Source of the DNA: Loripinus fragilis
Taxonomy: Eukaryota > Mollusca > Bivalvia > Lucinida > Lucinidae
Direction: 5' to 3'
NCBI GenBank assembly: GCA_964019695.1
Contig: OZ026517.1
Coordinates: 76,983,252-77,047,251 of the forward strand
DNA: 64,000 nucleotides
Part shown: piece by piece, positions 20,712-32,683 of the stretch
Layout: each line of letters starts with the position of its first letter
Position numbering within the stretch: position 1 is the stretch's first letter
Translations under genes and position numbers: made by a program
Notes under the pieces: model-generated
Told to the model about the DNA's origin: nothing
The model's database searches: none
Seen by the model: only the letters and a program-made list of their open reading frames with translations

Positions 20712-21680
20712 CGATGCTCAAAGGCAGGTAACTCTGAACTTGAAACAGTGACCAGGAACTAATCAAAAATATAAGATATTATGCCAGTTCTAGCTATCTG
20801 CAAGTATTAAAAAGATCTCAATAAAAATTGCAGAGGAAACCTGGTGAAAGTATAGTTTTCAGATGCTCAAGGGCAGTTAACCCCACAGTCCAATGTCTGA
20901 TCTGGCCGAATTTCGAACCCATCCAAGCTTTCATAGTTGACCTTGTTATCTGCAAGAATGAAGAAGATCCAATCGAAAATGAAGGCGCTAGAGTGGTCAC
21001 AACATTATCCATCAATTTTTAAGATGCTCAAGGGCAGCTAACCCCATAATAGGTGATGGTATCGTGACGAAATTGAAACTCATTCAAGCTTTTATAGTTT
21101 TCCTTCTTATCTGCAAGAATGAAGATCAATTGAAAATTGAAAGCGCTAGAGTGGTCGCAACAGATCTCCCATAATAAGTCTATGGGGATTTTTCCAGACG
21201 CTCAATGGCAGCTAACTCCACAGTCCAAGGTCTGTTCTGGCCGAATTTCGAACCCATCCGAGATTTTATTGTTGTCCTTGTTACCTACAAGAATGAAGAA
21301 GATTCAATCAAAAAATGAAGGCGCTAGAGTGGTCACGACATCATTCTTTGATTTTCAGACGCTCAAGGGCAGCTTACTCCGATGCCAGCGATGGAATTTT
21401 ACCAAAATTCAAACTCATCCAAGCTTTTATAGTTGGTCTTGTTACCTGCAAGAATGAAGAAGATCCATTCAAAAATGAAGGCATTGGTGTGGCCACAATA
21501 TTTCTTCAATTATAAGTCTATGGGGATTTTTCAAGACGCTCAAGGGCAGCTAACTCAAAAGTGCCTTGCCGAATTTTTGAACCATCCAAGATGTTATGGT
21601 TGTCCTTGTTACCTGCAAGAATAAAGAAGAACCAAAGAAATTGAAGGAGCTAGAGTGGTCACAAGGTTTTCCCCATTATA
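20712..21680 (+). repeat. ~145-180-bp tandem repeat array
   Basis: Units start at AGA(T/C)GCTCAAGGGCAGCTAA near 20712, 20860, 21022, 21196, 21356 and 21534. Each continues with GGCCGAATTTCGAACCCATCC, TTATAGTTG-CCTTGTTA, TGCAAGAATGAAGAAGATCC and AAAATGAAGGCGCTAGAGTGG blocks. The frames across it are repeat by-products; nothing argues for a protein. A GGAC tetranucleotide run lies at 21837-21852, downstream of the array. Confidence 0.85.
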
Positions 21681-21939
21681 ACCCTCTGGGAGCTATCTGT
21701 TGCCATAGAAACCAGAGTTCTCATCCGATCTGGCCCAAAACCTAATGCAGCAAATCCCCACCCAACTCCAGATGAAATTTTATAACAATCAGCCAGCTGG
21801 TATCAGAGATATTCATGTTTGAAAGTGTGGATTGACGGACGGACGGACGGACGCTGGCTCGAGTCCCATCCTTTAAGCTCATCGCGAGCCTTTGGCTCTG
21901 GTGAGCTAAAAATAGATGACTCGTTTCTGATTAAGCCAA

Positions 21940-22091
21940 TGAAATGTGCAACACTGGTAAAACAGACTACCAAAATAATATGCAAAATGTCACCATCGTG
22001 GAAAGCTCTGAAACTTATGATAAATTAAAGGGTCCTGTCCAGTAGCTCTTCTCAATGATTTGCTTTCATTTTCATGAGGTATAATATGGTC
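21940..22091 (+). repeat. 362-bp satellite, unit 1 left part
   Basis: Ends in GGGTCCTGTCCAGTAGC...TTTTCATGAGGTAT and is interrupted at 22092 by a TIR element. It resumes at 24108. Confidence 0.75.
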
Positions 22092-24107
<2,016 letters not shown>

Positions 24108-24381
24108 AGGCTCAAATAGCGAAAATTGAGCAAAATTGCTCAAATTTCCTACTTTGTGGGGCTATAACTAGAATATATGCTTTCCGAGAAAACCACATAT
24201 TTTGCCCGATGTGTTTTTGATCAGTGCCTTACAGTTTCGAGTGTGTGCGTGAATGTGACGTTATCACGTTTTATAACTGTGTGCGATTGGAGTTTAGATT
24301 TAGGCATTCAAACGTTTCCTTAGAAGGACCCAAAATAATATGCAAGATGTCACCATCATGGAGAGCTCCGAAACTTATGGC
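24108..24381 (+). repeat. 362-bp satellite, unit 1 right part
   Basis: Continues the unit cut at 22091 (CTATAACT-GAA-ATATGCTTTC, GATTGGAGTTTAGATTTAGG, AATGTCACCATCATGGAG-like blocks) and is cut again at 24382 by the next TIR element. Confidence 0.75.
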
Positions 24382-24504
24382 AAAGGACCTCTGACGGTGG
24401 TAATGGGAATCACAGTGTATCGCTGCCTATAATTTTGATAAAAATTAAAGTCGATCAAATGCTTCCATCTTCATATATAAGCTCGCTGTTCGTCTCTATT
24501 TTAT

Positions 24505-25934
24505 AAAGGATCATTGACACTTGCTATGGGCAAATGCCTATGGTTTTCAGTAAAAATAAAAGTATGTCCATCGTCCCTTTCTTCACCTTGAAGCTACCCT
24601 GACCTGAGTACTTTATGGCTGTGAAATCCGTTTTCGATATTAAATGCTTCAAAGATATAAAATTTTGGGTAGAACAATCAGTTTTACATTAAGATATATA
24701 GAAATCTGAAAACATTTTTTAAAATATCATTCCCCCCCGTGTGCCAGCAAAAGCTTTTGCATGTATATGTGTTACCAAATTTTACACATTGTATGGAAGT
24801 GGCTTGCTGGCACAAGGGGGGGAAAGATGTTCAGCAGCCCAAAAACCCAGGGCCTAAGCCCATAAAATGCCTTTTCTTCCAAATAAGAAATTAATGACTG
24901 TATTGAAATTCTCTAGAACCAACCTCATAAATTGCTTTGTATTCTGTGGTAGTTTAATATAAAGTACTTAAAGATTAAGACTAGAATTAGCAAGGTTTTA
25001 TGCATTTTTCATAAGAAAAAATCTCACTGTTATTAAATGACACATTATTTTGCAAACGTCCTGTACTTATCTATTTGCATGCTAGGGAATTGTTCTTGTT
25101 TTTATTTTCGTCTGCTGACTTTCTTCAAAATTAAGTTTTTAAAAATAAACCACCCAGGACCACCATCAGAGTTTCAAACAGTTTGGATCCAGATCAAGAC
25201 CGAAATTCCGTTGGTCTTCATCTGGGTTCAAACTGTTTGCAAAAGGCTATTGGCAGACGACAAAATTATCCACTGGCATGCAAAGAGTCATAACAGGTAA
25301 ATACTTTAGTGTTCAATATATTGTCTCATATAGGGATATACATGCATATGTATACCATAAATATTCGGACACTTTAAATACATTCAACATGCTATGCCCT
25401 TTAAACAAAGCAAAAGTAATATCCAACGTTAGAATCAGTTTTACTTTCCAATGCTAAATGGGACACTTTCAGTTCTTCAAAAATATTTATTCTTTTTTAA
25501 GCGATCAGTTTTGTATTATTTACGGTACATGTAGTCAAAAATGTACAGGTAACTTCTAAATTATCTCCCCAAAATCATTTTATTACAAAACTTATTTTGT
25601 TTTTAAAACAATTTCATCAATTATCGTGATTCATTAATACTCCGCATATGATATGTTCCATAGATATCACCATGCCTACCAAATAAATCAAGAAAACGTG
25701 CAGAAATCACTTTTTAAAGCACTTTTTATTTTCATGACATTTCAGACCCCCTCCCCTTTCTACCCGCCATAACTCTCGAATGCGTAGGAATTTTGAAAAT
25801 ATTTTGCTAGCTAGCTCTTGCCATTAGATTCCCCTATTACGCTGATACTACATGCACCACACCAGAAGCTCAAAAGCAGCGTTCTGGGAATCAGAAAAAT
25901 AGGCGTATAAGGCCCAAACCGTCAATGATCCTTT
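24505..25934. mobile_element. 1.43-kb TIR element (AAAGGATCATTGAC ends)
   Basis: AAAGGATCATTGAC at 24505 and GTCAATGATCCTTT ending at 25934 are perfect complements over 14 bp, with GGGC...GCCTAT-x-TTTTC similarity further in. The flanks TATTTTAT and TATTTGAT may be an 8-bp duplication with one change, which would fit a hAT-type element. Its ends resemble those of the enclosing 4.4-kb element, so the exact pairing of ends is uncertain. Confidence 0.5.
24726..24829 (+). ncRNA. covarying hairpin A
   Basis: ATCATTCCCCCCCGTGTGCC + AGCAA (24726-24750) pairs with TTGCTGGCACAAGGGGGG + GAAAGAT (24804-24828). The inner CATGTATATGTGT and ACACATTGTATGG also pair. Compared with hairpin B at 26037, four stem positions differ, and all four are double changes that keep pairing: A-T to T-A, G-C to A-T, G-C to C-G, and T-A to A-T. 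It could be a structured RNA, a microRNA-like precursor or a mobile palindrome. Confidence 0.5.
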
Positions 25935-26036
25935 GTATTTGATTTCCTATTTCAATAAATATACGGCTTTATTTTGGGGCTAAAATGGTCACTTTTTGTA
26001 TTATACAAATAGGAAATAGAAAAATATTTTTAAAAC

Positions 26037-26137
26037 ATCATTCACCCCCGAGTCCCAACTAATCCCTTTGCACGTAAGTGTGTTCTCATATTTTACATAA
26101 TATATGTGAAAAGCTAGTTGGGACTCGGGGGAATGAT
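26037..26137 (+). ncRNA. covarying hairpin B
   Basis: ATCATTCACCCCCGAGTCCC + AACTA (26037-26061) pairs with TAGTTGGGACTCGGGGG + AATGAT (26115-26137): 24 pairs with one bulged A. The loop retains TTGCA(C/T)GTA and TTTTACA from hairpin A. It lies 1.3 kb downstream of A, in the same orientation. Confidence 0.5.
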
Positions 26138-26835
26138 ATCCCACAGCCCAAAATGTGACGTCTGGGCGAGCCCGAACATTAGCATTTGGATTTTTGGTGT
26201 GCTCTCTTGAAAATCTTTTTTTCCAGTATAATGAAATAAATAGTACAAGTAAGCATCCTTTTCATAACCCATTAGTCATGAAATAATACAAAGTTTTAGC
26301 ATATTTTTCTTTAGATTATGAAAATTGTCCTTTTACTAAATTCAGTTGGTAGATTATTTAGCACATATACTGTATCTATCCAATACACATAAACTATAGT
26401 GCGACCAGGTAACGGACGTTGGGCGTGTCAGACAGAGCACTGCCATTCACTGTCAATATAGACTGTTCAACAGTAGATTGGGTATCACAGCATAGGCACG
26501 CTTAAATCGTGCAAAACAACTAAGCCGCAGACGACAAAGGTGGCCAGCTTTATACGGTTAGTATGCCTGGTAAACACTCGCAAACGCATCTAATCAGAAA
26601 ACATAAGTCTTACTTGTTTACAGACACATTGGTTTATATTATTTTTCACCTTTCAGGGCCTCCTAGAACGTATGTGGATTTTAGTTAGATCAGCAAGGCA
26701 GACGGGTCTATGTTAGAATGGTTGTTGCTCAGGTGCGTAATGAAGATTTGATTGCATGTAGCGTGCTTTTACCTGTGATGTCCTTTAGTATTGTTTTTAC
26801 TATACAGCCATATTATTATATCACAAGAAACCATC
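26138..26835. other. non-coding
   Basis: No gene or repeat recognised. Confidence 0.5.
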
Positions 26836-27054
26836 TTAACCCATTTAAGCCAAATGGAATTTCCCACTGATATCAATTGGACCTGTCCATTTTCGTTTTA
26901 AGGGTTTTTGGGTGGTATTTTTCGTTGTTATTCCAATCTTGATAGAACAATATATAAGCAATCAGTGGAGAACCTGATCAGACGCGGCGTCTGATCTGGG
27001 TCTACACTGTTTGCCTATTTACCACAAAAGGACGCTAGCCATAATATGGGTTAA
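26836..27054. mobile_element. 219-bp MITE with TTAACCC ends and inner hairpin
   Basis: Begins TTAACCCATTTAAGCC and ends AGCCATAATATGGGTTAA. An inner short palindrome GACGCGGCGTC is followed by TCTACACTGTTTGCC. TTAA at both ends may be the target duplication. I recognise this as a widespread bivalve repeat type (from memory of such genomes, not from a search). A core fragment lies at 8515-8560. Confidence 0.65.
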
Positions 27055-27217
27055 ACGAAAAACTCCATACTTGTGTAGGAATAGCGAAATGTTTTATACA
27101 TGATGTACGGATAAACGGCGTACATGTAATAAAGGTTTATTGATTACACATTAATGAACTAGCCCAACAAACAGGCTGACATGAATGACGCCTTCAAAAA
27201 TCTGTAGTTACCTGTAG

Positions 27218-27610
27218 AGTTAACCAGTGGTAGAGTGCTCGACTTGAGATAGAGGGGCCGTTGAGTTGAGTCTCTCTGGAGGAACCATGTTATTTCCTTG
27301 TGCAATGCACGTTATACTCTATTTAGTACTGGTACAACCAAGGATATGTCTCGACATGACTGATTTGACTGGGACGTAAAGTATCAACTTCGAATAATCG
27401 AGGTCTACAGTTGCTTTGTACCAGTGTGTTAGACATGTGTTTAAAGGATTGCTATTTGGAGAAGGCTCAATGATGGAACTTAGTAATGTCATATTCTCTG
27501 CTAAGTACTGGTTCAACCTAGATGGACAGGGAAACGTCGCGACATGACTGAAAAAATGTTGACAGCGACGCAAAATATCAATACAAACGGGAAAAAAAAT
27601 CAACACAAAA
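27218..27610 (+). mobile_element. tRNA-derived SINE, decayed
   Basis: The head AACCAGTGGTAGAGTGCTCG with GAGTTGAGTCTC resembles tRNA A and B boxes (27222-27275). The body ends with CATGACTGAAAA-TGTTGACAGCGACG + CAAAATATC, comparable to GTTGACTTGGGACGTAAAGC at the 3' end of the SINE at 40577-40860. A related GACTGGGACGTAAAGTATC occurs at 27368, so two SINE tails may be fused. Confidence 0.5.
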
Positions 27611-28772
27611 TAACAAAAGAGCAACTTATCTCGAAACTTTGCTGCAGTTGTGTGCGTCTACTGGTACACAGGTTTATCTTTAGTATGCTACTTGGAAAAT
27701 ATTTGTGTAAGATATGTTGTCGATTAAAGTATTTTTCCAAATTCTGTTTGCTTGGCAAGAAAATGATTTGGGGTTTTAGATCTGCCTTCGAAAAATGGTA
27801 TTATAAAAAAAAACACACACAAAAACCACCCAAAACAGCCCACCTTCCCTACATACAACCAACACCAATTAAAATTTGGCATGATAAGGGTTCAATATCT
27901 GGGCCACCGGGAAAGGGTACACAGATCTTTTATGAAACAATACAACTTGTGTGGTTGTAGATAATATCATTGTCGACGGTTGATTTTTTGCTTGAATAGT
28001 TTAAGATACATGTACGTGTTTAAGATATATGTACGTGCATATTTTAATCAACAGCTTAGCGTAGGTACCTACACTGATCAGATTCATCTGCAATTATTCG
28101 AAACGCTTATTGTTCACGATACGGAAACTATAAAACTACAGGTATATAATATTCGTGTGGAGAGTTTCACAGATGGATGAATACGCAAACAATGCGACCT
28201 GACTAACCGATTTCCAAATGTATTTGTCCAGAGGTTGAAATTAGCTAAGGACCGCCCAACGTCTCTTATCTGGACGGACTATACATGGTCATTGCCTAGG
28301 TGAACTTTACTCATGGATGAATGGTTATAGTACTTTGCTGCATAATATTGCACCAGGTAAATACATTGTCATCAAGGTTGAATATGGACTACAGTTGCAC
28401 TTCAAAATATTTCTTAACAAATCAGATAGAAAAGAACAACAACAAAAAATAATCATTATAATGCTCTTGATTTTGGACTTTAAAATACTTTCACTGTGAT
28501 TTTTAATCGAGTATTGATGATATAATACCCTTACGCGTGAAAATAATTGATTTCTAATTTTTTTAGTGAAGTCAAATTTTGCAACCCCTACCCCCTTTGG
28601 TAGCGCCTCCTATTTTGTCGTAGGAATTTGCCTGTCTAATTATAACTTTAATTCGTTCCTAATACATCAAACGTCCCATTCAAAAGGATACCAGTGATAG
28701 CTTATGCATAGCGAAGTTTTGGGAAGCATCGGAATAATAGGCAGATACCCTATCAAAGTGTCAGAGGTCCTT
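27611..28772. other. non-coding, right part of the 4.4-kb TIR element
   Basis: Open frames at 27544-27960 and 27980-28180 lack any domain. 28575-28772 is distantly similar to 25740-25934 (GTAGGAATTT, CCAG...TTGGGAA), as expected for related element ends. Confidence 0.4.
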
Positions 28773-29285
28773 AATGGGTCCTGTCCAGTAGCACTTCTCA
28801 ATGATTTGCTTGTATTTTCAGAAGGTATTAGGTGGTCATATTTGGGCGTAAACAAAAGAAAAGTGGGCAAAATTGCTCCAATTTCCTACTTTAAGGGCTA
28901 TAACTCGAACATATGCTTTCGAGAAAACTACTGATTTCACCCGATGAGTTTTTTTGATCAGTGTCTAAAATCTGACGTAAGTTTCGAATCTGTGCGTAAA
29001 TGTGACTATATCACGTTTTATCACTGTGTGCGATTGGAGTTTAGATTTAGGCATTCAAACGTTTTCTTTGATGGACCAAAAATGATATGCAAAATGTCAC
29101 CATCGTGGAGAGCTCAAAAACCTATGGCAAATTAAAGGGTCCTGTCCAGTAGCTCTTCTCAATGGTTTGCTTTCATTTTCATAAGGTATGTGGTGGTCCA
29201 CTTTGGGATCAAACAGCATAAATTGAGCAAAATTGCTCCAATTTCCTACTTTAAGAGACTATAACTCGAACATATGCTTTCGAAA
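28773..29285 (+). repeat. 362-bp satellite, unit 2 and partial unit 3
   Basis: GGGTCCTGTCCAGTAGC recurs at 28777 and 29139, a 362-bp period. Unit 3 breaks off at 29285, within the AAAACTACT word, where the 51-bp satellite begins with AACCCTAAC. Together with 21940-22091 and 24108-24381 this reads as one formerly continuous array. Confidence 0.85.
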
Positions 29286-29722
29286 AAAACTACTAACCCT
29301 AACAAAGGCCCTACAAAAAACGGTGTTTTTTCTCTATTTTTGCCCTTATTCTAACTAAAGCTCTACCAAAAAGAGCGTTTTTCTCTATTTTGCCCTTATT
29401 CTAACTAAAGCTCTACCAAAAAGGGTTTGCTTTCTCTATTTTTTCTCTAACCCTAACCATAGCCCTGCCAATAAGGGTGTTTTTCTCTATTTTTGCCGTT
29501 ATTCTAACAAAAACCCTACCAAAAAAAGGGTGTTTCCTCTATTTCTTCCCTTGTTTTAATCAAAGCCATACACAAAAAGGGCGTTTTACTCTATTTTGCC
29601 CATTTTCTAACCAAAGCCTTGCCACAAAGTGCGTTTTTTCTATTGTTGCCCTCATTCTATCAAAAGCCTTGACAAAAAGGGTGGTTTTCTCTATTTTTGC
29701 CCTTATTCTAACCAAAAATAGT
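29286..29722 (+). repeat. 51-bp satellite, first block
   Basis: The consensus reads CTAACCAAAGCCCTACCAAA + AAGGGTGTTTTTCTCTATTT + TTGCCCTTATT, 51 bases. Because 51 is 17 codons and the unit lacks stops in several frames, it produces long Phe/Leu/Lys-rich frames of no coding meaning. Some monomers read GCTCTAACCCTAACC, which contains telomere-type CCCTAA. Confidence 0.95.
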
Positions 29723-31180
29723 AAGCGAGTATGATCAGGAAATACCACAATCACAAACCGCAAACAACCCCATGGCACCATCAGGAAGAGCCACCTGGCC
29801 ATCACGAGACACCAGGAAGACAAATTAAGCAAAGCAACCAGCTCTCTCTCCCCCATCAAGATGATTGCAATACTATAATGGACATAAAGTACTGTACAAC
29901 AAAACATAGAACAATTACAGATTCCCAAAACGGGAGTAACAATAAACAAAGGGGGTCAACAACAACAGAACCAACGCCTTAGAGCGGACAGTAGCCCTAG
30001 CCACCGGGGGGCTAAAATGCATTTTACTGGTACCAAATCTTCGCTCTAGATTCTGCTGTTGTTGAAGTACAAGAAATCGTCAGCTTGCATGGAGGCCTTC
30101 TAACTAATACAATGTATCATCATGGAGAAACACTTTAATCAAATTAACACACCATGATTAAACAAAGAAAAGGGCTAATGACTCACATGTAGTCAGAGCT
30201 AAAGAAAACCTCAAGTTGAGCCACGGTGGGTCCAGCTACAGATAAGCATCAGGCACCAACCCACCGATTAAAGCTTTACGCCAGAGCCGTCATAGAGTCT
30301 GAGGCCTGACCCACCGTCGTGCAATTACAGAGGAAACCATAGCTATAAATCGTGATTGGGTTTAAAACCAGGCATGCAGACTGTCGCATGATATCCAAGT
30401 TATATCCAACCCTTATATAACATTTTACAATCTTTTGAATTGGTCTCTAAAATTAGATTTTCTAACAATTCGTTTGAATTAAAAAAAAACTAAATCACCA
30501 TAAAGTATAGGTTCTGATATGCCTTGTTGCAGAAGAGTTTTTAACACAATGCTGTATTTAACAATTAACTCTGAGTGTCTGTGGTAGAATTCCGAATTTA
30601 TGTTATCTATAACCTTATTTTAATAACTTAGCCGTTAAAAATAAGTTTCTGTTGTTGAAGTCGTCAACATTAGAACACACTCTAGCAAAACGATAAGCTG
30701 AGAAATATATACACCATAGGAAGGAGAGCGAGGAACATCTCCATCAAGAAATGGGAAATTTACTATTTCAAAATTAAAATCATCCCGTTTATCATAAATT
30801 TTGGACGAAATTATGCCATTTGATATGTCAAGTTCAAATCCAAAAACGGAGCTTCATTATCAGAAGAATTAGCCTTATTTAACTGTAGTTCAGTAGGATA
30901 TATCTAACCTACCATTTGTTAAAAATAAGGATTATCAATATTAAGTAAGTCATCTAAATATCTGGAGGTGGAGTTAAAAAGCTTCAATAATATCAGTTTG
31001 ATTATTGTCTGACAGAGACAACATAAAGTCTCTCTCATAACAAAACAAAAACAAATCTGCAACAAGAGGAGCACAATAAGTACCCATTGGAATACCTACA
31101 ATTTGTCTATATAATTTTGAGCCAAATCTTATAAATATATTGTCCAAAAGTTACACATTTTCTGACATGACCACAATTTA
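29723..31180 (-). pseudogene. Naiad-type Penelope element, 5'-truncated, minus copy
   Basis: Runs from its 3' end next to the satellite (AGTAAGCGAGTATGATCAGG) through the 3' untranslated region to the RT. The RT reading frame (30270-31130, minus) is broken by frameshifts and stops. It is truncated near 31180, where it meets a plus-strand copy of the same element head to head; the 1.4-kb arms form a long palindrome with a spacer of about 40 bp. Such inverted copies are a known feature of Penelope-like insertions. Confidence 0.8.
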
Positions 31181-32060
31181 CAATATATTTATAAGATTTG
31201 GCTCAAAATTATATAGACAAATTGTAGGTATTCCAATGGGTACTAATTGTGCTCCTCTTGTTGCAGATTTGTTTTTGTTTTGTTATGAGAGAGACTTTAT
31301 GTTATCTCTGTCAGACAATAATCAATCTGATGTTATTGAAGCTTTTAACTCTACCTCCAGATATTTAGATGACTTACTTAATATTGATAATCCTTATTTT
31401 GAACAAATGGTAGGTCAGATATATCCCACTGAACTTCAGTTAAATAAGGCGAATTCTTCTGATACTGAAGCTCCGTTTTTGGACTTGAACTTGTCAATAA
31501 CAAATGGCATAGTTTCTTCTAAAATTTATGATAAACGGGATGATTTTAATTTTGAAATAGTAAATTTCCCATTTCTTGATGGAGATGTTCCTCGCTCTCC
31601 TTCCTATGGTGTATATATTTCTCAGCTTATTCGTTTTGCTAGAGTATGTTCTAATGTTGATGACTTCAACAACAGAAACTTATTTTTAACTGCTAAATTA
31701 TTAAAACAAGGTTATAGATATCATAAAATTCGAAAAGCATTTTCTAAATTCTACCACAGACACTCAGAGTTAATTGTTAAATACAACATTGGGTTAAAAA
31801 CTCTTCTGCAACAAGGCATATCAGAACCTATATTTTATGGTGATTTAGTCTATAAATTCAAACGAATTGTTGGAAAACCTAATTTTAGTGATCAATTCAA
31901 AAAGATAGTTAAACGTTATATAAGGGTTGGATATAACTTGGATATCATGCGACAATCTGCATGCCTAGTTGTAAACCCAATCACGGTTTATAGCTATGGT
32001 TTCCTCTTTAATTGCACGATGGTGGGTCGGGCCTCAGACTCTATGACGGCTCTGACGTAA
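31140..32060 (+). pseudogene. Naiad reverse transcriptase, C-terminal two thirds
   Basis: An open frame of 306 codons. From about residue 14 it reads IFIRFGSKLYRQIVGIPMGT, CAPLVADLFLFCYERDF, then the catalytic YLDD in SRYLDDLLNID (near 31355-31385), EAPFLDLNLSI, FPFLDGDVPR, SYGVYISQLIRFARVCSNV and KLLKQGYRYHKI. It ends with SYGFLFNCTMVGRASDSMTA. The N-terminal EN, linker and RT fingers are absent because the copy is 5'-truncated, and the first 13 codons come from the inverted junction. This is the best-preserved RT core in the window. Penelope-like RTs are sister to telomerase RT and copy element RNA at a nicked chromosomal site. Confidence 0.9.
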
Positions 32061-32625
32061 AGCTATAATCGGTGGGTTGGTGCCTGATGCTTATCTGTAG
32101 CTGGACCCACCGTGGCTCAACTTGAGGTTTTCTTTAGCTCTGACTATCTGTGAGTCTGAGCCCTTTTCTTTGTTTCATCATGGTGTAGTAATTTGATTAG
32201 AGTGTTTTTCCATGATGATACATTGCATTAGTTAGATGGCCTCCATGCGAGCTGAACATTTTTCGTACTTCAACAACAGCAGAATCTAGGGCGAAGATTT
32301 GGTACCAGTAAAATGCATTTAAGCCCCCCGTTGGCTTAGGCTGATGTCCGTTCTAAGGCGGTGGTTCTGTTGTTGTTGACTTTCTGTTTATTGTTACTCC
32401 CATTGTGGGAGTCTGTAATTGTTCTATGTTTTGTTGTACGTTACTTTATGTCCATTTTAGTATTGCAATCATCTTGATGGGGAAGAGAGAGCTGATTGCT
32501 TTGCTTAATTTGTCTTCCTGGTGTCTCGTGGTGGTTGAGCGGCTCTTCCTCGCGGTGCCGCGGGGTTGTCTGCAGTTTGTGATTGTGGTATTTCCTGTTC
32601 ATACTCATTTACTATTTTTTATATT
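31181..32625 (+). mobile_element. Naiad-type element, plus copy with full 3' end
   Basis: RT C-terminal region (see the coding entry) followed by about 560 bases of 3' untranslated sequence ending near TTCCTGTTCATACTCATT. The untranslated part has several short hairpins, for example TCATCATGG/CCATGATGA (32177-32220) and GGTGGGT/ACCCACC (32071-32111). None could be called a SECIS element with confidence. Confidence 0.85.
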
Positions 32626-32683
32626 GTTTAGGTGTTCAGAAGTAAAAAAAAAGGCAGTTTTATCATGACAAGCCAAATCTAAA
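32626..32683 (-). mobile_element. small inverted Naiad RT fragment
   Basis: GTTTAGGTGTTCAGAAGTAA followed by AAGGCAGTTTTATCATGACA matches 51803-51850 (minus-strand RT). It is fused behind the plus-strand 3' end, making a third, inverted piece at this insertion. Confidence 0.7.

Larger units (their letters stand above)
24382..28772. mobile_element. 4.4-kb TIR element (AAAGGACCTCTGAC ends), nested
   Basis: The ends are AAAGGACCTCTGACGG at 24382 and GTCAGAGGTCCTT at 28760-28772. A second conserved inner block, CTGCCTAT-ATT, lies about 30 bp in on both sides. It interrupts the same 362-bp satellite, which resumes at 28773. It contains another TIR element (24505-25934), a MITE, a SINE and two hairpins. 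No transposase recognised. Confidence 0.55.

Noticed and set aside
32061..32625. SECIS element in the Naiad 3' untranslated region
   Set aside because: Several hairpins exist, but I could not place the required AUGA/GA non-Watson-Crick core by eye; left as a test under the selenoprotein finding.
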